Shown here: positions 1 to 10,100 of the stretch, one piece after another
How positions within the stretch are numbered: the stretch's first letter is position 1
How the letters are laid out: the number at the start of each line of letters is the position of its first letter
NCBI RefSeq assembly: GCF_014075995.1
Contig: NZ_CP055153.1
Coordinates: 620,001 to 684,000 of the forward strand
Source of the DNA: Adhaeribacter radiodurans
GTDB taxonomy: Bacteria; Bacteroidota; Bacteroidia; Cytophagales; Hymenobacteraceae
Reading direction: 5' to 3'
Length of the DNA stretch: 64,000 bases
Translations under genes and position numbers: made by a program
Notes under the pieces: generated by a model
What the model saw: only the letters and a program-made list of their open reading frames with translations
What the model was told of the DNA's origin: nothing
The model's database searches: none

Positions 1-914
1 TGGCGCAGGACGGCACCGGCAATTACAAAACCATTCAAGAAGCCGTTAATTCCGTGCGTGATTTAGGAGAGCAGCGGGTACAGATTTATATTAAAAAAGG
101 CAAATACCACGAAAAAGTTATTATACCTTCTTGGAAAACTAAAATTTCCTTAATTGGCGAGAGCCCAGAAGCTACGATTATTACCGGCAATGACTATTCG
201 GGCAAATTGATACCTGGCGGGAAAGATGGCTATACCCTGGAAAAGTATTCTACCTATACTTCTTTTACCGTTCTGGTGCAGGGAAACGATGCCATCCTGG
301 AGAACCTGACTATTGAAAATACCGCTGGACGGGTAGGGCAGGCCGTAGCTTTGCACGTGGAAGGCGATAGGATTGTTGTGCGGAACTGCCATATTCTGGG
401 TAACCAGGATACTTTGTACACGGCCAAAGAAGAAAGCCGACAATACTACGAAAATTGCATAATTGAAGGTACCACTGATTTTATTTTCGGGGAGGCCACT
501 TGTGTATTCCAAAGCTGTACAATCCGCAGCCTTTCTGAATCGTATATTACGGCTTCGGCCCAGAGAAAATCTCAAAAGTTTGGTTACGTTTTTTTCGACT
601 GCAAATTAATAGCTGCTCCAGAAGCGAAAAAGGTTTATTTAGGCCGGCCCTGGCGGCCCTACGCCAAAACAGTATTTATACGCACCCAAATGGGAGCTCA
701 CATTATTCCGGAAGGTTGGCATGCCTGGCCGGGAGATAAAATGTTTCCGGATAAAGAAAAAACAGCTTTTTACGCCGAATATCAGAGCGCAGGTGCCGGT
801 ACCGCGCAACGGGTTCCCTGGTCCAAGCAACTTTCCAAAAAGGAAGCGGAAAAATATACTTTAGAAAATATTTTTAAGGGTGAAAAAGATTGGATTATAA
901 ATCAGGCAAATTAA
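1..914 (+). CDS. Pectin methylesterase (CE8), 5' end cut off by window edge
   Basis: The reading frame is open from base 3 to the stop at 912-914, so the gene starts outside the window; the GTG at 54 is internal, because the preceding residues AQDGTGNYKTIQEAVN form the usual first strand of the family. The enzyme removes methyl esters from homogalacturonan in the periplasm or outside the cell. Family motifs are visible: GNQDTLY (catalytic Gln/Asp), a second catalytic Asp in TDFIFG, and the Arg/Trp motif GRPWRPYAKT. About 304 residues are present, close to the full mature domain, so only the signal peptide and first residues are missing. It is a paralogue of the CE8 gene at 31758 and probably belongs to the same pectin locus. 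Confidence in the family is high. Confidence 0.93.
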   Translation, partial: AQDGTGNYKTIQEAVNSVRDLGEQRVQIYIKKGKYHEKVIIPSWKTKISLIGESPEATIITGNDYSGKLIPGGKDGYTLEKYSTYTSFTVLVQGNDAILENLTIENTAGRVGQAVALHVEGDRIVVRNCHILGNQDTLYTAKEESRQYYENCIIEGTTDFIFGEATCVFQSCTIRSLSESYITASAQRKSQKFGYVFFDCKLIAAPEAKKVYLGRPWRPYAKTVFIRTQMGAHIIPEGWHAWPGDKMFPDKEKTAFYAEYQSAGAGTAQRVPWSKQLSKKEAEKYTLENIFKGEKDWIINQAN

Positions 915-2082
915 ACTACTAGTGTTCAAAACCAATTCTTTGCTTAATGATGAATAGGTGAGACGTCGTTCGGTGGAGCCTTTTCAAGTTCTGGACAGCT
1001 GTGCGGATGCGCTTTAAAAGGCTGAGTTTGCCTCAGGGCCGGCGGGCCTCGTCGGGCCACTCGGACGGGCTGCTTTTCCTTTCCTCGTCCTCGGAATGCT
1101 GCCAGGCAGCACCGGAAAACCAGCAGGCCCTCGTTGTCCCGACCGCTGACTATCCCTTTTCGCTACCGCTTTTCTAGTTTTAACCTTTTAGGATAATAAT
1201 TGCTCCCTTAACGAAGTGCCCAAATATAGTTCCCAAGCCCGACTTATATCTAAGGTGCGTAACTGCAATTAATAGTAGAATTCGATATTTTAATTAAAGA
1301 ATACTCAAGACCTTATAGATAATTTTTAAAGCTATAAAAGGTTTGTACCTTCTAATTTTTGATAAAAATAGGACTACTTGAAATTGGCCACTTTCAGGGA
1401 AAAGTAAAGGAGGCTACACTATGGCGACCTTGTCAAAATTGCAAAATTCCTCTTCGAAATTTAGAAAATCCAGAAATACCTTACAGGTGGGTGAAAAATT
1501 TATCAGGAACGAACATTTTTGCGCCTCTAAAATTAAAATTTCCCAAAAACGTGCTTCTTCAAGCTTTAAAGCCAATTTTTAAAAGAGTTTCACCAAAATT
1601 TAAAACAGTTTGCCGGCCCGGTTGCATACTTTTAACTCACTTTTTTAATAAAAATACCGCCTTAATACTCTTTTATGACAAACAAAGTTTTGTGTTTGTC
1701 AGCGGTAAGGTTAAATAAATCACATCCTGATTTTCTGATTTGTAAATGAGACTTTCCATAAAAGCTCGCTGGATATAGCTATTACTCAGAGATAAATGAG
1801 TCAGGTAGGGGAGGAATTGGTAGCGAAGTAGAAGAGTACAAAACGCAATTAACGTCTTTAAAAGACTAATGGCTTTCATTCGGATGTCAAGCCTTAATCC
1901 ATACTTATTTATCAAAAATCAATTACAGAATAAACAATTGTAAAACGCTAAAGCCCACGTGTATGAAAAGAAATTTATCTAACTATTTAAAAGAAAAACT
2001 ACCAGCGCAGTTCCTGCAAATAGGTAATCAACCATTCCAACCCTATCAAAATTTTAATCACTCACTTTATTAACTAAAAAGT
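915..2082. other. Long intergenic stretch; one structured repeat, no supported gene
   Basis: This 1.17 kb gap separates the first pectinesterase from susC1. It holds the GC-rich repeat at about 1024-1138 (listed separately). An open frame at 1359-1718 (+) lacks an ATG start and matches nothing I recognise, and one at 1673-1915 (-) is similar; I do not call either a gene. The rest is AT-rich. It should contain the susC1 promoter, but I could not place a convincing Bacteroidota -33/-7 pair. Confidence 0.5.
1024..1138 (+). repeat. GC-rich structured intergenic repeat, copy A
   Basis: This stretch is much richer in G+C than its surroundings. It shares ordered blocks with the reverse complement of 28264-28392: AGTTTGCCT, GGCCGGCGG, CCTCG, CGGGCTG, CTTTTCC, TCGGAATGC and GCACCGGAA, with similar spacing. 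Its outer ends can pair (CAGGGCC near 1034 with GGCCCTC near 1126). No open frame explains the conservation. It may be a mobile palindromic element or a structured RNA; the boundaries are approximate. Confidence 0.7.
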
Positions 2083-5000
2083 ATGAAGAACTCTTATAAT
2101 TACGGTTGCCCTTCGCCCGGGCACCCTTTTTTTAAAATCCGGCTAAAAGTCAATTCTATTCTGGTAATAGTTTTGATTTCTACGTTCGAGGCTTTCGCTA
2201 TGGATTATCCTGCTGCATTGGTTCATTCGGGAAGGAGTAATGCTGCCCTTAAAAAAGAACGGAACCGAATAGAAGAGAATGTTACAGTGGGAACATCTGC
2301 TAATCGGGTTATAACTATTAAGAAAGTAGCTGCTTTTGCTATAGAAGTAACCGGTAAAGTGGCCGATGATAAAGGTGCTCCGTTGCCGGGAGTAAGCATT
2401 TTAATAAAAGGAACTTCTAAAGGTACAACAACGGGGGTAGATGGAAAATTTTCGGTTACAGTAGCCGACGAAAAGGCCGTGCTGGTATTTGATTATATCG
2501 GCTTTAAAAGCCAGGAGCGGGTAGTGGGTAATGAAAGAACCATTAACATCGTTTTACTGGAGGATACCAAAAGCTTACAAGAGGTAGTGGTAATTGGCTA
2601 TGGCCAGGTGAAGAAATCAGATTTAACTGGTTCGGTGGTATCCGTTAAATCCGAGCAGATAACTTCTACGCCGGTTACAAACGTGCTGGAATCGTTACAA
2701 GGTAAAGTAGCCGGTCTGGACCTTACCCGCAGCAGCGGCGAAACGGGTGCCGCCATGAATTTTACGTTACGGGGAAACCGTTCTTTAAAAGCCTCCAACT
2801 CACCGCTTATTCTGGTAGACGGCATTCAGTACAGTTCTTACGTAGATATTAACCCCAACGACATTGCCTCAGTAGAGGTTTTAAAAGATGCCTCTTCCAC
2901 TGCCATTTACGGTTCGAGAGGAGCGAACGGCGTTATTTTAATTACCACCAAAGGCGGTAAAGCCGGAAAAACCAAAGTAGAATTTAATAACTACTACGGG
3001 GTAAATAGTTTAACGGCTTTTCCGGCTATTACCAATACGCAGCAGTTAGTAGATTATTGGCGGGAAGAGTTTCGCTCGGTAGGGCAGTGGAGCAGCCCGG
3101 CCGATGACCCTAAAATTTTTAATGATGCCCTAGCGAACATCAACAATGGCGTAAATACCGATTGGGTAGATTTAATGGTGCATAAGGGAACGGTCCAGAA
3201 TAATCATATTGCGATTTCGGGTGGTTCCGAAAAAACTACTTTTCGCCTTTCTTCGGAATATTTTAATGAAAAAGGCTTACTCAAAAATGACGAGCTGAAA
3301 CGATATATCCAGCATTTGAACCTGGATCACCAGGTTTTTAAAAATTTGAAGGTCGGAACGGTTCTTAATTTTAATACTTCTAATCAGGACCGACGAAACA
3401 TCAGCTTCTGGAACCTGATAAAAAACAGTCCGCTTGGTATTCCTTACAACGAGGATGGTACTATCCGGAAATATCCATTCCCAAGCGGTTCTTTGGCTCT
3501 GAACCCACTGCTGGATGAAAACCCGAATGAATATGCCAATAATACCAAGCTCAACCATTTTTTTCTGCAAGGCTTTGCAGATTGGACTATCCGGAAAAAC
3601 TTAACGCTTCGTACAAATCTGGGGGCTGATATTATTTCTTCGCAGCAAGGAATTTACGAAAGTCCGAATACTACCCAGTCGGGTGTAAACAGTGGTTTCT
3701 CGCGGGCGGCTTTAATCGATAACAAGTCAAACGCCCTTACCTGGGAAAATGTTCTGACTTATAATGCCGAGGTCGGGAATCATGCGTTTACCTTAATGGC
3801 CGGAAACAGTATGATAAAGAACCGTTCTACTTTGTTTTCCGGAGAAGGAAAAAACCAGCCTTATTCTTCTTCGCTGTTTTATAACCTGAGCACCAACGAC
3901 CGGGATATAATCACAAACAGTCGCCTGACCGAGACTGCCTTAAGTTCATATTTTGGCCGGGCAAATTACAAGTTTAAAGACCGGTATTTGGTAACAGCTT
4001 CTTTGCGGGCTGACGGTTCTTCGGTATTAGCCGAGGAGCACAAATGGGCTTATTTTCCATCCGTGGCCGTAGCTTGGCGGGCCATTGAGGAGCCGGTGTT
4101 TTCCGGGTTAAGAACTCTTTTCTCCGACTTAAAATTCAGGGCCACTTATGGGGTTTCCGGCAATAGTGCCGTAAACGCTTATCAAACCCAAGGCAGCTTA
4201 TCTAAAGTAGCTTTTTCTTTCGACGAAACAGCGGCCTTTGGTTACTGGCCAAAACTGCTGGCAAATAAAGACCTCGGCTGGGAAACTACTGCCACTTTAA
4301 ACTTTGCTGTTGATTTTGGATTATTTAATAACCGGGTTACTGGTTCCGTAGATGCCTACCAAACCAAAACAAAAGATTTGTTGATGGACCGCATCCTGCC
4401 TTCTCTGATTGGTTACAGTTCGACCATTGCGAATATTGGAAAAACGAAAACCTATGGTATTGATGCCGTACTTTCAACGGTAAACGTGGCAGGCAAATCC
4501 TTTAACTGGTCGAGCGATTTTAATTTTTCAACTTTCAACGAAGAAATTGTGGAATTAAGCCAATCGGGCAATGACATTGGCAACCGATGGTTTATTGGCT
4601 CGCCCACCCGGGTGTACTACGATTACGAAAAAATTGGTATCTGGCAGGAAAACGAAGCCGAGGAAGCCAAAAGATTCCACCCGAATAACAAACCCGGGAT
4701 GATAAAAATAAAAGACCAAAACGGCGATGGAAAATTAACTGCCGACAAAGACATGATTATTGTCGGGCAGTCTACTCCCAAATGGTCCGCTGGTTTCAAC
4801 AATAATTTTACTTACAAGAACTTATCCTTGTCGGTTCTCACGCTGGCCCGGGTAGGTCAAACAATCAGCAGCGACTATCATGGTTATTATTATCCGGGTA
4901 ATACAGCGGCTGTAGTAGATTATTGGACCCCAGAAAATCCGACCAATGCGTATCCCCGCCCTACCAGAAGCCAGGACCCGTATCTCTCGACTTTAAAGTA

Positions 5001-5217
5001 TAAGGACGGCTCCTTCTTTAAAATAAAAGATGTGCGCTTGGCTTATACGTTCCAGGGAAATTTTATTAAAAATACCCCGCTGAATATTACCGTATATGGC
5101 ACGGCTAAAAATTACTTCACTTTCAGCAAAATAAAAGATTACGACCCGGAAAGAGGGGGAACGGTGGAGTTTCCGCTGACGAAGCAGTTGGTGTTCGGTT
5201 TAAACATTGGGTTGTAA
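2083..5217 (+). CDS. SusC/RagA-type TonB-dependent outer membrane transporter (pair 1)
   Basis: This 1044-residue protein is an outer membrane oligosaccharide importer that works with the SusD lipoprotein encoded next to it. After an N-terminal hydrophobic segment (about residues 24-40) there is an unusual linker of roughly 45 residues, then a carboxypeptidase-regulatory-like domain (about 88-165, with VTGKVADDKGAPLPGVSI). The SusC signature GYGQVKKSDLTGSV follows near residue 172, then the plug with LVDGI and YGSRGANGVILITTKGG, and finally the beta barrel. No STN domain is seen. The ATG at 2083 is the first in frame. By context it should import pectic oligosaccharides, but which of the two SusC proteins takes which substrate cannot be read from sequence. 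Confidence 0.95.
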   Translation: MKNSYNYGCPSPGHPFFKIRLKVNSILVIVLISTFEAFAMDYPAALVHSGRSNAALKKERNRIEENVTVGTSANRVITIKKVAAFAIEVTGKVADDKGAPLPGVSILIKGTSKGTTTGVDGKFSVTVADEKAVLVFDYIGFKSQERVVGNERTINIVLLEDTKSLQEVVVIGYGQVKKSDLTGSVVSVKSEQITSTPVTNVLESLQGKVAGLDLTRSSGETGAAMNFTLRGNRSLKASNSPLILVDGIQYSSYVDINPNDIASVEVLKDASSTAIYGSRGANGVILITTKGGKAGKTKVEFNNYYGVNSLTAFPAITNTQQLVDYWREEFRSVGQWSSPADDPKIFNDALANINNGVNTDWVDLMVHKGTVQNNHIAISGGSEKTTFRLSSEYFNEKGLLKNDELKRYIQHLNLDHQVFKNLKVGTVLNFNTSNQDRRNISFWNLIKNSPLGIPYNEDGTIRKYPFPSGSLALNPLLDENPNEYANNTKLNHFFLQGFADWTIRKNLTLRTNLGADIISSQQGIYESPNTTQSGVNSGFSRAALIDNKSNALTWENVLTYNAEVGNHAFTLMAGNSMIKNRSTLFSGEGKNQPYSSSLFYNLSTNDRDIITNSRLTETALSSYFGRANYKFKDRYLVTASLRADGSSVLAEEHKWAYFPSVAVAWRAIEEPVFSGLRTLFSDLKFRATYGVSGNSAVNAYQTQGSLSKVAFSFDETAAFGYWPKLLANKDLGWETTATLNFAVDFGLFNNRVTGSVDAYQTKTKDLLMDRILPSLIGYSSTIANIGKTKTYGIDAVLSTVNVAGKSFNWSSDFNFSTFNEEIVELSQSGNDIGNRWFIGSPTRVYYDYEKIGIWQENEAEEAKRFHPNNKPGMIKIKDQNGDGKLTADKDMIIVGQSTPKWSAGFNNNFTYKNLSLSVLTLARVGQTISSDYHGYYYPGNTAAVVDYWTPENPTNAYPRPTRSQDPYLSTLKYKDGSFFKIKDVRLAYTFQGNFIKNTPLNITVYGTAKNYFTFSKIKDYDPERGGTVEFPLTKQLVFGLNIGL

Positions 5218-5251
5218 TGCTAACCATTATAAAGGTTTTAATTTTAAAAAA

Positions 5252-6937
5252 ATGAAAAAAAATAATTTCCTAATAGGGCTGTTAGTAACGTTTGCCGCAG
5301 CTACTTTTACCTCTTGTACCGATTTTCTGGACGAGACTAACCGAAACGATGCCACGGCTAATACTTTTTATGCTACCGCCGAAGGCATGGAAGCCGTTGT
5401 TAATTCCTGTTATACGCCCACCCGTACCTGGTACGGCAAAACCATCGGGCATTTACTTACAGAAGCCGGAACCGACGAAATGCTTTATGGGAATACGGCC
5501 GGCAATACCTATCCGCATTATACCTATAATGCTTTGTTGCAAGGAGCTAACACCAATGGCACCGGACTTTACTTTGTGTGGAAATCATTCTACAAAGGAA
5601 TAAATGCTTGTAACACGGCCATCGGGAGAATGGCCCTGTCACCAATAACCGAAAATCTTAAGCTGGAAAGAGAAGCCGAAGCCCGTTTTCTAAGAGCCTT
5701 TTATTATTATCATTTAGTGGAGATTTTTGGCCCCATCCCGTTAAGGTTACAAGAAACCGTAGCTCCGGAATTAACAGCCACCCGCGCTCCGGTGGATGAG
5801 GTTTATAATCAGATTATAGAGGATTTAACCTTTGCCTATACCAATCTGAGTGGCAAGATAACCCCGGCAGGCGGAAGAGTGATTCAACCAGCTGTAGCCG
5901 CTTTATTGGCCCGCGTATACCTCACCCTAAATGATAATACTAATGCTTTACTGTATGCCACTAAAGTTATCAAGGATTATGACTTTGCGCTCAACAATGA
6001 TTATAAAGCTATTTGGGATATCGGAAACAGTAATGGCACTACCAACAAAGAAGTAATCTGGTTTGTAAATTACGCTGCCAACAACGTGTTCAATGATTAT
6101 GGCCGGTACGATGATTTAGGTTATTTCTGGCTGTGGGAAGGTGGGAACCATTCGCACATGCATTACCTGCCTTTCTTTGTAGGAGTAAAAGGTTATACCG
6201 GCACGCTCGAAACAGGCCGCGCTTTAATGCAATACATGCCATCTAAATACCTGTTAAATCTGTACGACGAAACCAAAGATGCCCGGTTTAATGGTTCTTT
6301 CAGAACGGTTTGGTTTGCCAATGACCCTACTACGCTCCCGGCCGATAAAAAACTAGGCGATACCATAGTCGTTGTTTCTAAAAAACCGCTTAGTGCCGAA
6401 TACAAGGCGTCCAAGCCCTATACCATTTACGATATAGACGATATCTATGATGTTAATGGCTTGCCAAAAGAACCTCGCCAGCGGTATCCGGCCTTGTGGA
6501 AATTTCACGACCCTACGCGGGCCACGGTGAATGTGGTGGAAAGTAAACGGGATGCCTTTGTGTTCCGGTTGGCCGAAATGTACTTAATTGCCGCCGAAGC
6601 GAGCCTGAAGTTAAACAATACCGGCGAAGCCGCTAATTTTGTGAATGCCATTCGGGAACGGGCCGCCTTGCCGGGTAAAGTAGAAGACATGCGGGTAACT
6701 GCCGCCGACATTAACCTGGATTTTATTCTGGAGGAGCGGGCCCGTGAATTTGCCGGTGAACAACTCCGCTGGTTTGACTTAAAGCGCACTGGTAAACTGG
6801 TTGAACGCGTAAAAATGTACAATCCGGATGCAGCTCCTAATATTCAGGAGTACCACAACCTACGGCCCATACCGCAAATAGAAATTGATGTACTACAAAA
6901 TAAATCCGAATTCACCCAAAATCCTGGTTATAATTAA
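5252..6937 (+). CDS. SusD/RagB-type surface glycan-binding lipoprotein (pair 1)
   Basis: This 561-residue outer membrane lipoprotein caps the SusC barrel and binds glycan. I start it at the ATG at 5252, 34 bases after susC1 ends, because this gives a lipoprotein signal (MKKNNFLIGLL...TSC) with the lipidated Cys at residue 22; the frame also runs upstream to 5207, which would bury the signal. SusD features include the N-terminal CTDFLDE segment, TPR-like helices with EREAEARFLRAFYYYHLVEIFGP-type sequence, and the C-terminal LDFILEERAREFAGE and RWFDLKRTG motifs, ending in NPGYN. It is probably cotranscribed with susC1; a terminator follows at 6991. Confidence 0.95.
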   Translation: MKKNNFLIGLLVTFAAATFTSCTDFLDETNRNDATANTFYATAEGMEAVVNSCYTPTRTWYGKTIGHLLTEAGTDEMLYGNTAGNTYPHYTYNALLQGANTNGTGLYFVWKSFYKGINACNTAIGRMALSPITENLKLEREAEARFLRAFYYYHLVEIFGPIPLRLQETVAPELTATRAPVDEVYNQIIEDLTFAYTNLSGKITPAGGRVIQPAVAALLARVYLTLNDNTNALLYATKVIKDYDFALNNDYKAIWDIGNSNGTTNKEVIWFVNYAANNVFNDYGRYDDLGYFWLWEGGNHSHMHYLPFFVGVKGYTGTLETGRALMQYMPSKYLLNLYDETKDARFNGSFRTVWFANDPTTLPADKKLGDTIVVVSKKPLSAEYKASKPYTIYDIDDIYDVNGLPKEPRQRYPALWKFHDPTRATVNVVESKRDAFVFRLAEMYLIAAEASLKLNNTGEAANFVNAIRERAALPGKVEDMRVTAADINLDFILEERAREFAGEQLRWFDLKRTGKLVERVKMYNPDAAPNIQEYHNLRPIPQIEIDVLQNKSEFTQNPGYN

Positions 6938-6990
6938 AATTTTCTGAATAGAATTTTTTAGAAATTTAGTTGGGGTGTAAAACAGAAGCG

Positions 6991-7040
6991 CCTCCTGTTG
7001 TATTGGTAAAAAAAACCAAACACAGGAGGTTCTTCTTTTA
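6991..7040 (+). terminator. Rho-independent terminator after susD1
   Basis: CCTCCTGT (6991-6998) pairs with ACAGGAGG ending at 7029. An inner TTGGT/ACCAA pairing encloses an A-rich loop. The downstream strand is T-rich (TTCTTCTTTTA, 7030-7040). It sits 53 bases after the susD1 stop and would end the susC1-susD1 transcript before the sensor gene. Confidence 0.8.
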
Positions 7041-7104
7041 TTTGTATCTTAACAGAATTTGGTTGGTCTTAAACTAAATAGCTGCTCAACGGTTCAATAT
7101 TTTA

Positions 7105-7177
7105 AAATTTGGTATAACTCATAAATAAGATTACATTAGATTGGTAATTAATCTTGTTTATAAGTTATACCAAATTT
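7105..7177. repeat. Long inverted repeat ending at the hybrid sensor start codon
   Basis: The left arm (7105-7133) starts AAATTTGGTATAACT and the right arm (7149-7177) ends AGTTATACCAAATTT. The two 29-nt arms are complementary with two mismatches, around a 15-nt loop. The right arm stops one base before the ATG at 7179, so in RNA the hairpin would cover the whole translation start region. It may be a regulatory hairpin, an operator or a small palindromic insertion. There is no T-tract, so it is not an ordinary terminator. Confidence 0.85.
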
Positions 7178-7178
7178 A

Positions 7179-10100
7179 ATGGTAAATACTGCTTTCGGGA
7201 AATTTTTATTTTTATCGTTATTTTTATTAATAACCATAACTTCCCACGCGCAGATAAAAGCTAAGATTGAGCGTTATTCCACGGAAGACGGTTTGTCGCA
7301 CGATGGCGTAATGACCATGATCAAAGACCAGGAAGGCTTTATGTGGTTTGGCACCTGGGATGGCATTAACCGGTTTGATGGTCATAATTTTGTTACTTAC
7401 AAAGCTTATCCGGGCGATAATTCTAAACTTAAGAATAACAGAATCGGGGAAATTGTAGAAGACCAGGCGGGCTTTCTGTGGCTAACCGCTTACGATAACC
7501 AAGTTTATAGATTTGATAAAAAAACAGAACAATTTTTTGCGATAGCTGATCTGCTTCAGGAAAAAGGAATTACGAATATTGCTTTCAACAAAATTGTACT
7601 CGCCCAGCCGGGAGTGGTTTGGTTAACTACTACCAATCAGGGGGTATTTTGCGTTAAAAAAGCAAATTCTGCTCGTCCGGAGATTATTCCTTATCCAATT
7701 AATCAGGCGGTTGGTAAAACAAACGCTGGCAACCAGATTCATTTTTTGTACCCCGCTCAAAATAATACGGTTTGGGTAGGTAGCTCCCAAGGGCTTCATC
7801 AATTTTCACCCAAAGCAGACGGTCCTTACTCCAACGGGAGCTTACAAACAGATTCTTTAAGCCAGCTTAATTTTACCTGTGTGATAGAGGGTAAAAATAA
7901 AATCTGGTTTGGAACCAGCAATGGTTACCTGGTTTCATATGAAAAAAAGACAAACACTTTTGTCAAGAGTAAGATTTGCAGCAGTAAAATAAACGGCCTT
8001 CTTTTATCCCGCAAAAGGGAGAACGTACTGTATCTGGTAAATTCCCAAAGTCAGTTATTAACCGTAAATACCTCCGATTTAAGCACCACTACCGCCTCAG
8101 TGGAGGGCAAAGGTGCTTTTTTATCGGTTTTTGAAGATACATCTGGCCTGCTATGGATTCAGCCGGAATTCCGGGGCGCTATTAAGTATAATCCAGGCTC
8201 TAAACAATTTAGGTTTTTTTTCCAACCCATAGATGCCACTTTTCACATATCGGTAAAGAATTATAAAGTTTTCGAAGACCATAAAAAAAGAGTATGGGTG
8301 AGTATGCAAGGAGGCGGGTTTGGTTACTACGATCCAACCACCGACGCCATTAAATATTTCTACAATGAGCCGGGCAGTTTGGAACATCGATTTTCAAATT
8401 ATGTGTCCAGTTTGTATCTGGACAACACGGGGGTATTATGGTTGTGTACCAACGACAGGGGAATTAATAAAGTAATTTTCCAGGAAAATTATTTCGATTA
8501 TAAAATTTTAGTCCCCAATACTGCTAATAATTCAGATAATGAAGTTAGAGGCGTTTACAACGATAGTAAAAACCGGATTTGGCTGGCGGCTAAATCCGGC
8601 AAATTATACGTGTATGACCAGCACCACCTGGTTCAGAACTTATTTGTAAACCTGCCCAAAGAGGGGCTGGGAATAGTTTATACTATTTTCGAAGACAGCA
8701 AAAACAATATTTGGCTGGGAACCAAAGGAAATGGTTTATTTAAGGCCCAACCTACGGGCAATGCCTCTGGCATGTACCAGTTAATGCATTTTTTACCCGA
8801 TAAAAACGACTCGTACAGCTTAAGTGGCGATATGGTTTATGCTTTTCTGGAAGATAGGAAAGGCTGCATCTGGGTGGGTACTTATGGCCACGGAATAAAT
8901 TTAGTGGAGCAAACTTTAAATAAACTCCGGTTTATTAATGCAAATAACCAGTTAAGCCATCATAAAATAAGCACACATACTAAAATCAGGCACCTGCAAG
9001 AGGGGCCAAACGGCGATATCTGGATTGCTACCACCGATGGCTTAGTCGTCTTAAATCCGAATCTGAAAGTTAGTGATAAATTCTCTTTGTATAAGAAAGT
9101 TTCGGGAAACGCGTCCAGCCTTGGAAATAACGATGTGCAGTATATTTTTAAGGATAGTAAAAATGTTATGTGGGTTTGCACGTCGGGTGGTGGGTTAAAC
9201 CAAGCTATTATTGGCAAAGAAGGCGTAATATTTAAAGTTTTTACGAAGGAGCAAGGACTACCCAACGATTATATTTTGAGCGTAGCCGAAGACAACCAGG
9301 GTAATTTATGGCTGGCGACTGAAAATGGCATTTCTAAATTCAACCCGAAAACGCAGCAGTTCAAAAATTTTGATTCCTACGAAGGCTTAGAACAAACCGG
9401 CTTTTCGGAGGCGGCCGCTATAAAGTTACAAAACGGCAATTTACTTTTTGGTGCCCGAAGCGGCTATCTCACCTTTAATCCGGCAGAAACCACGAAACGG
9501 AAGGTGGCCGCCAACATGGTGTTCACTAACTTCCAGATAAACAACAAAGACGTTACCCTTACGAGCCCTAAATCACCCTTAAAACAAAGTATAAATTATA
9601 CCCCAAACATAGAACTTGCTTATAACGAAAATATACTGGGTATTGAATTTACCGTACTGGATTACCATGCCAGTGATAAGCTAAACTATGCGTATCGTTT
9701 AACCAATTTCGATGAAGAATGGCATCAGGTAAAAAATCAGCGGAAGGCAACCTATACCAACCTGCCCCCCGGCGAGTATGTGTTTGAGGTGAAAAGCCAG
9801 GATCCTGAATTATTTCAAAGCTTACCTTATAAAAAAATAGCCGTAACCATTCACCCTCCTATTTGGCGTACCACGTGGGCGTATGTGGTATATATTATTT
9901 TAGCTTTAATTCTCTTGGAAATCGTTAGAAGAGTGGCATTCTCAATGATTCGGTTACGTAACCGGATTGCGATTGAGCAAAAACTGACGGAATTAAAGCT
10001 GCGGTTTTTTACCAACATTTCGCATGAACTGCGTACTCCTTTAACCTTAATTGTAAATCCCATTGAGGCCATTTCCCAGCAGGCCGATTTAACGCCTAAA

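Noticed and set aside
1359-1718. Open frame of 119 codons in the gap before susC1
   Set aside because: It has no ATG, no family likeness I know, and a composition like the surrounding AT-rich spacer. It may be an old gene remnant but I cannot support it.
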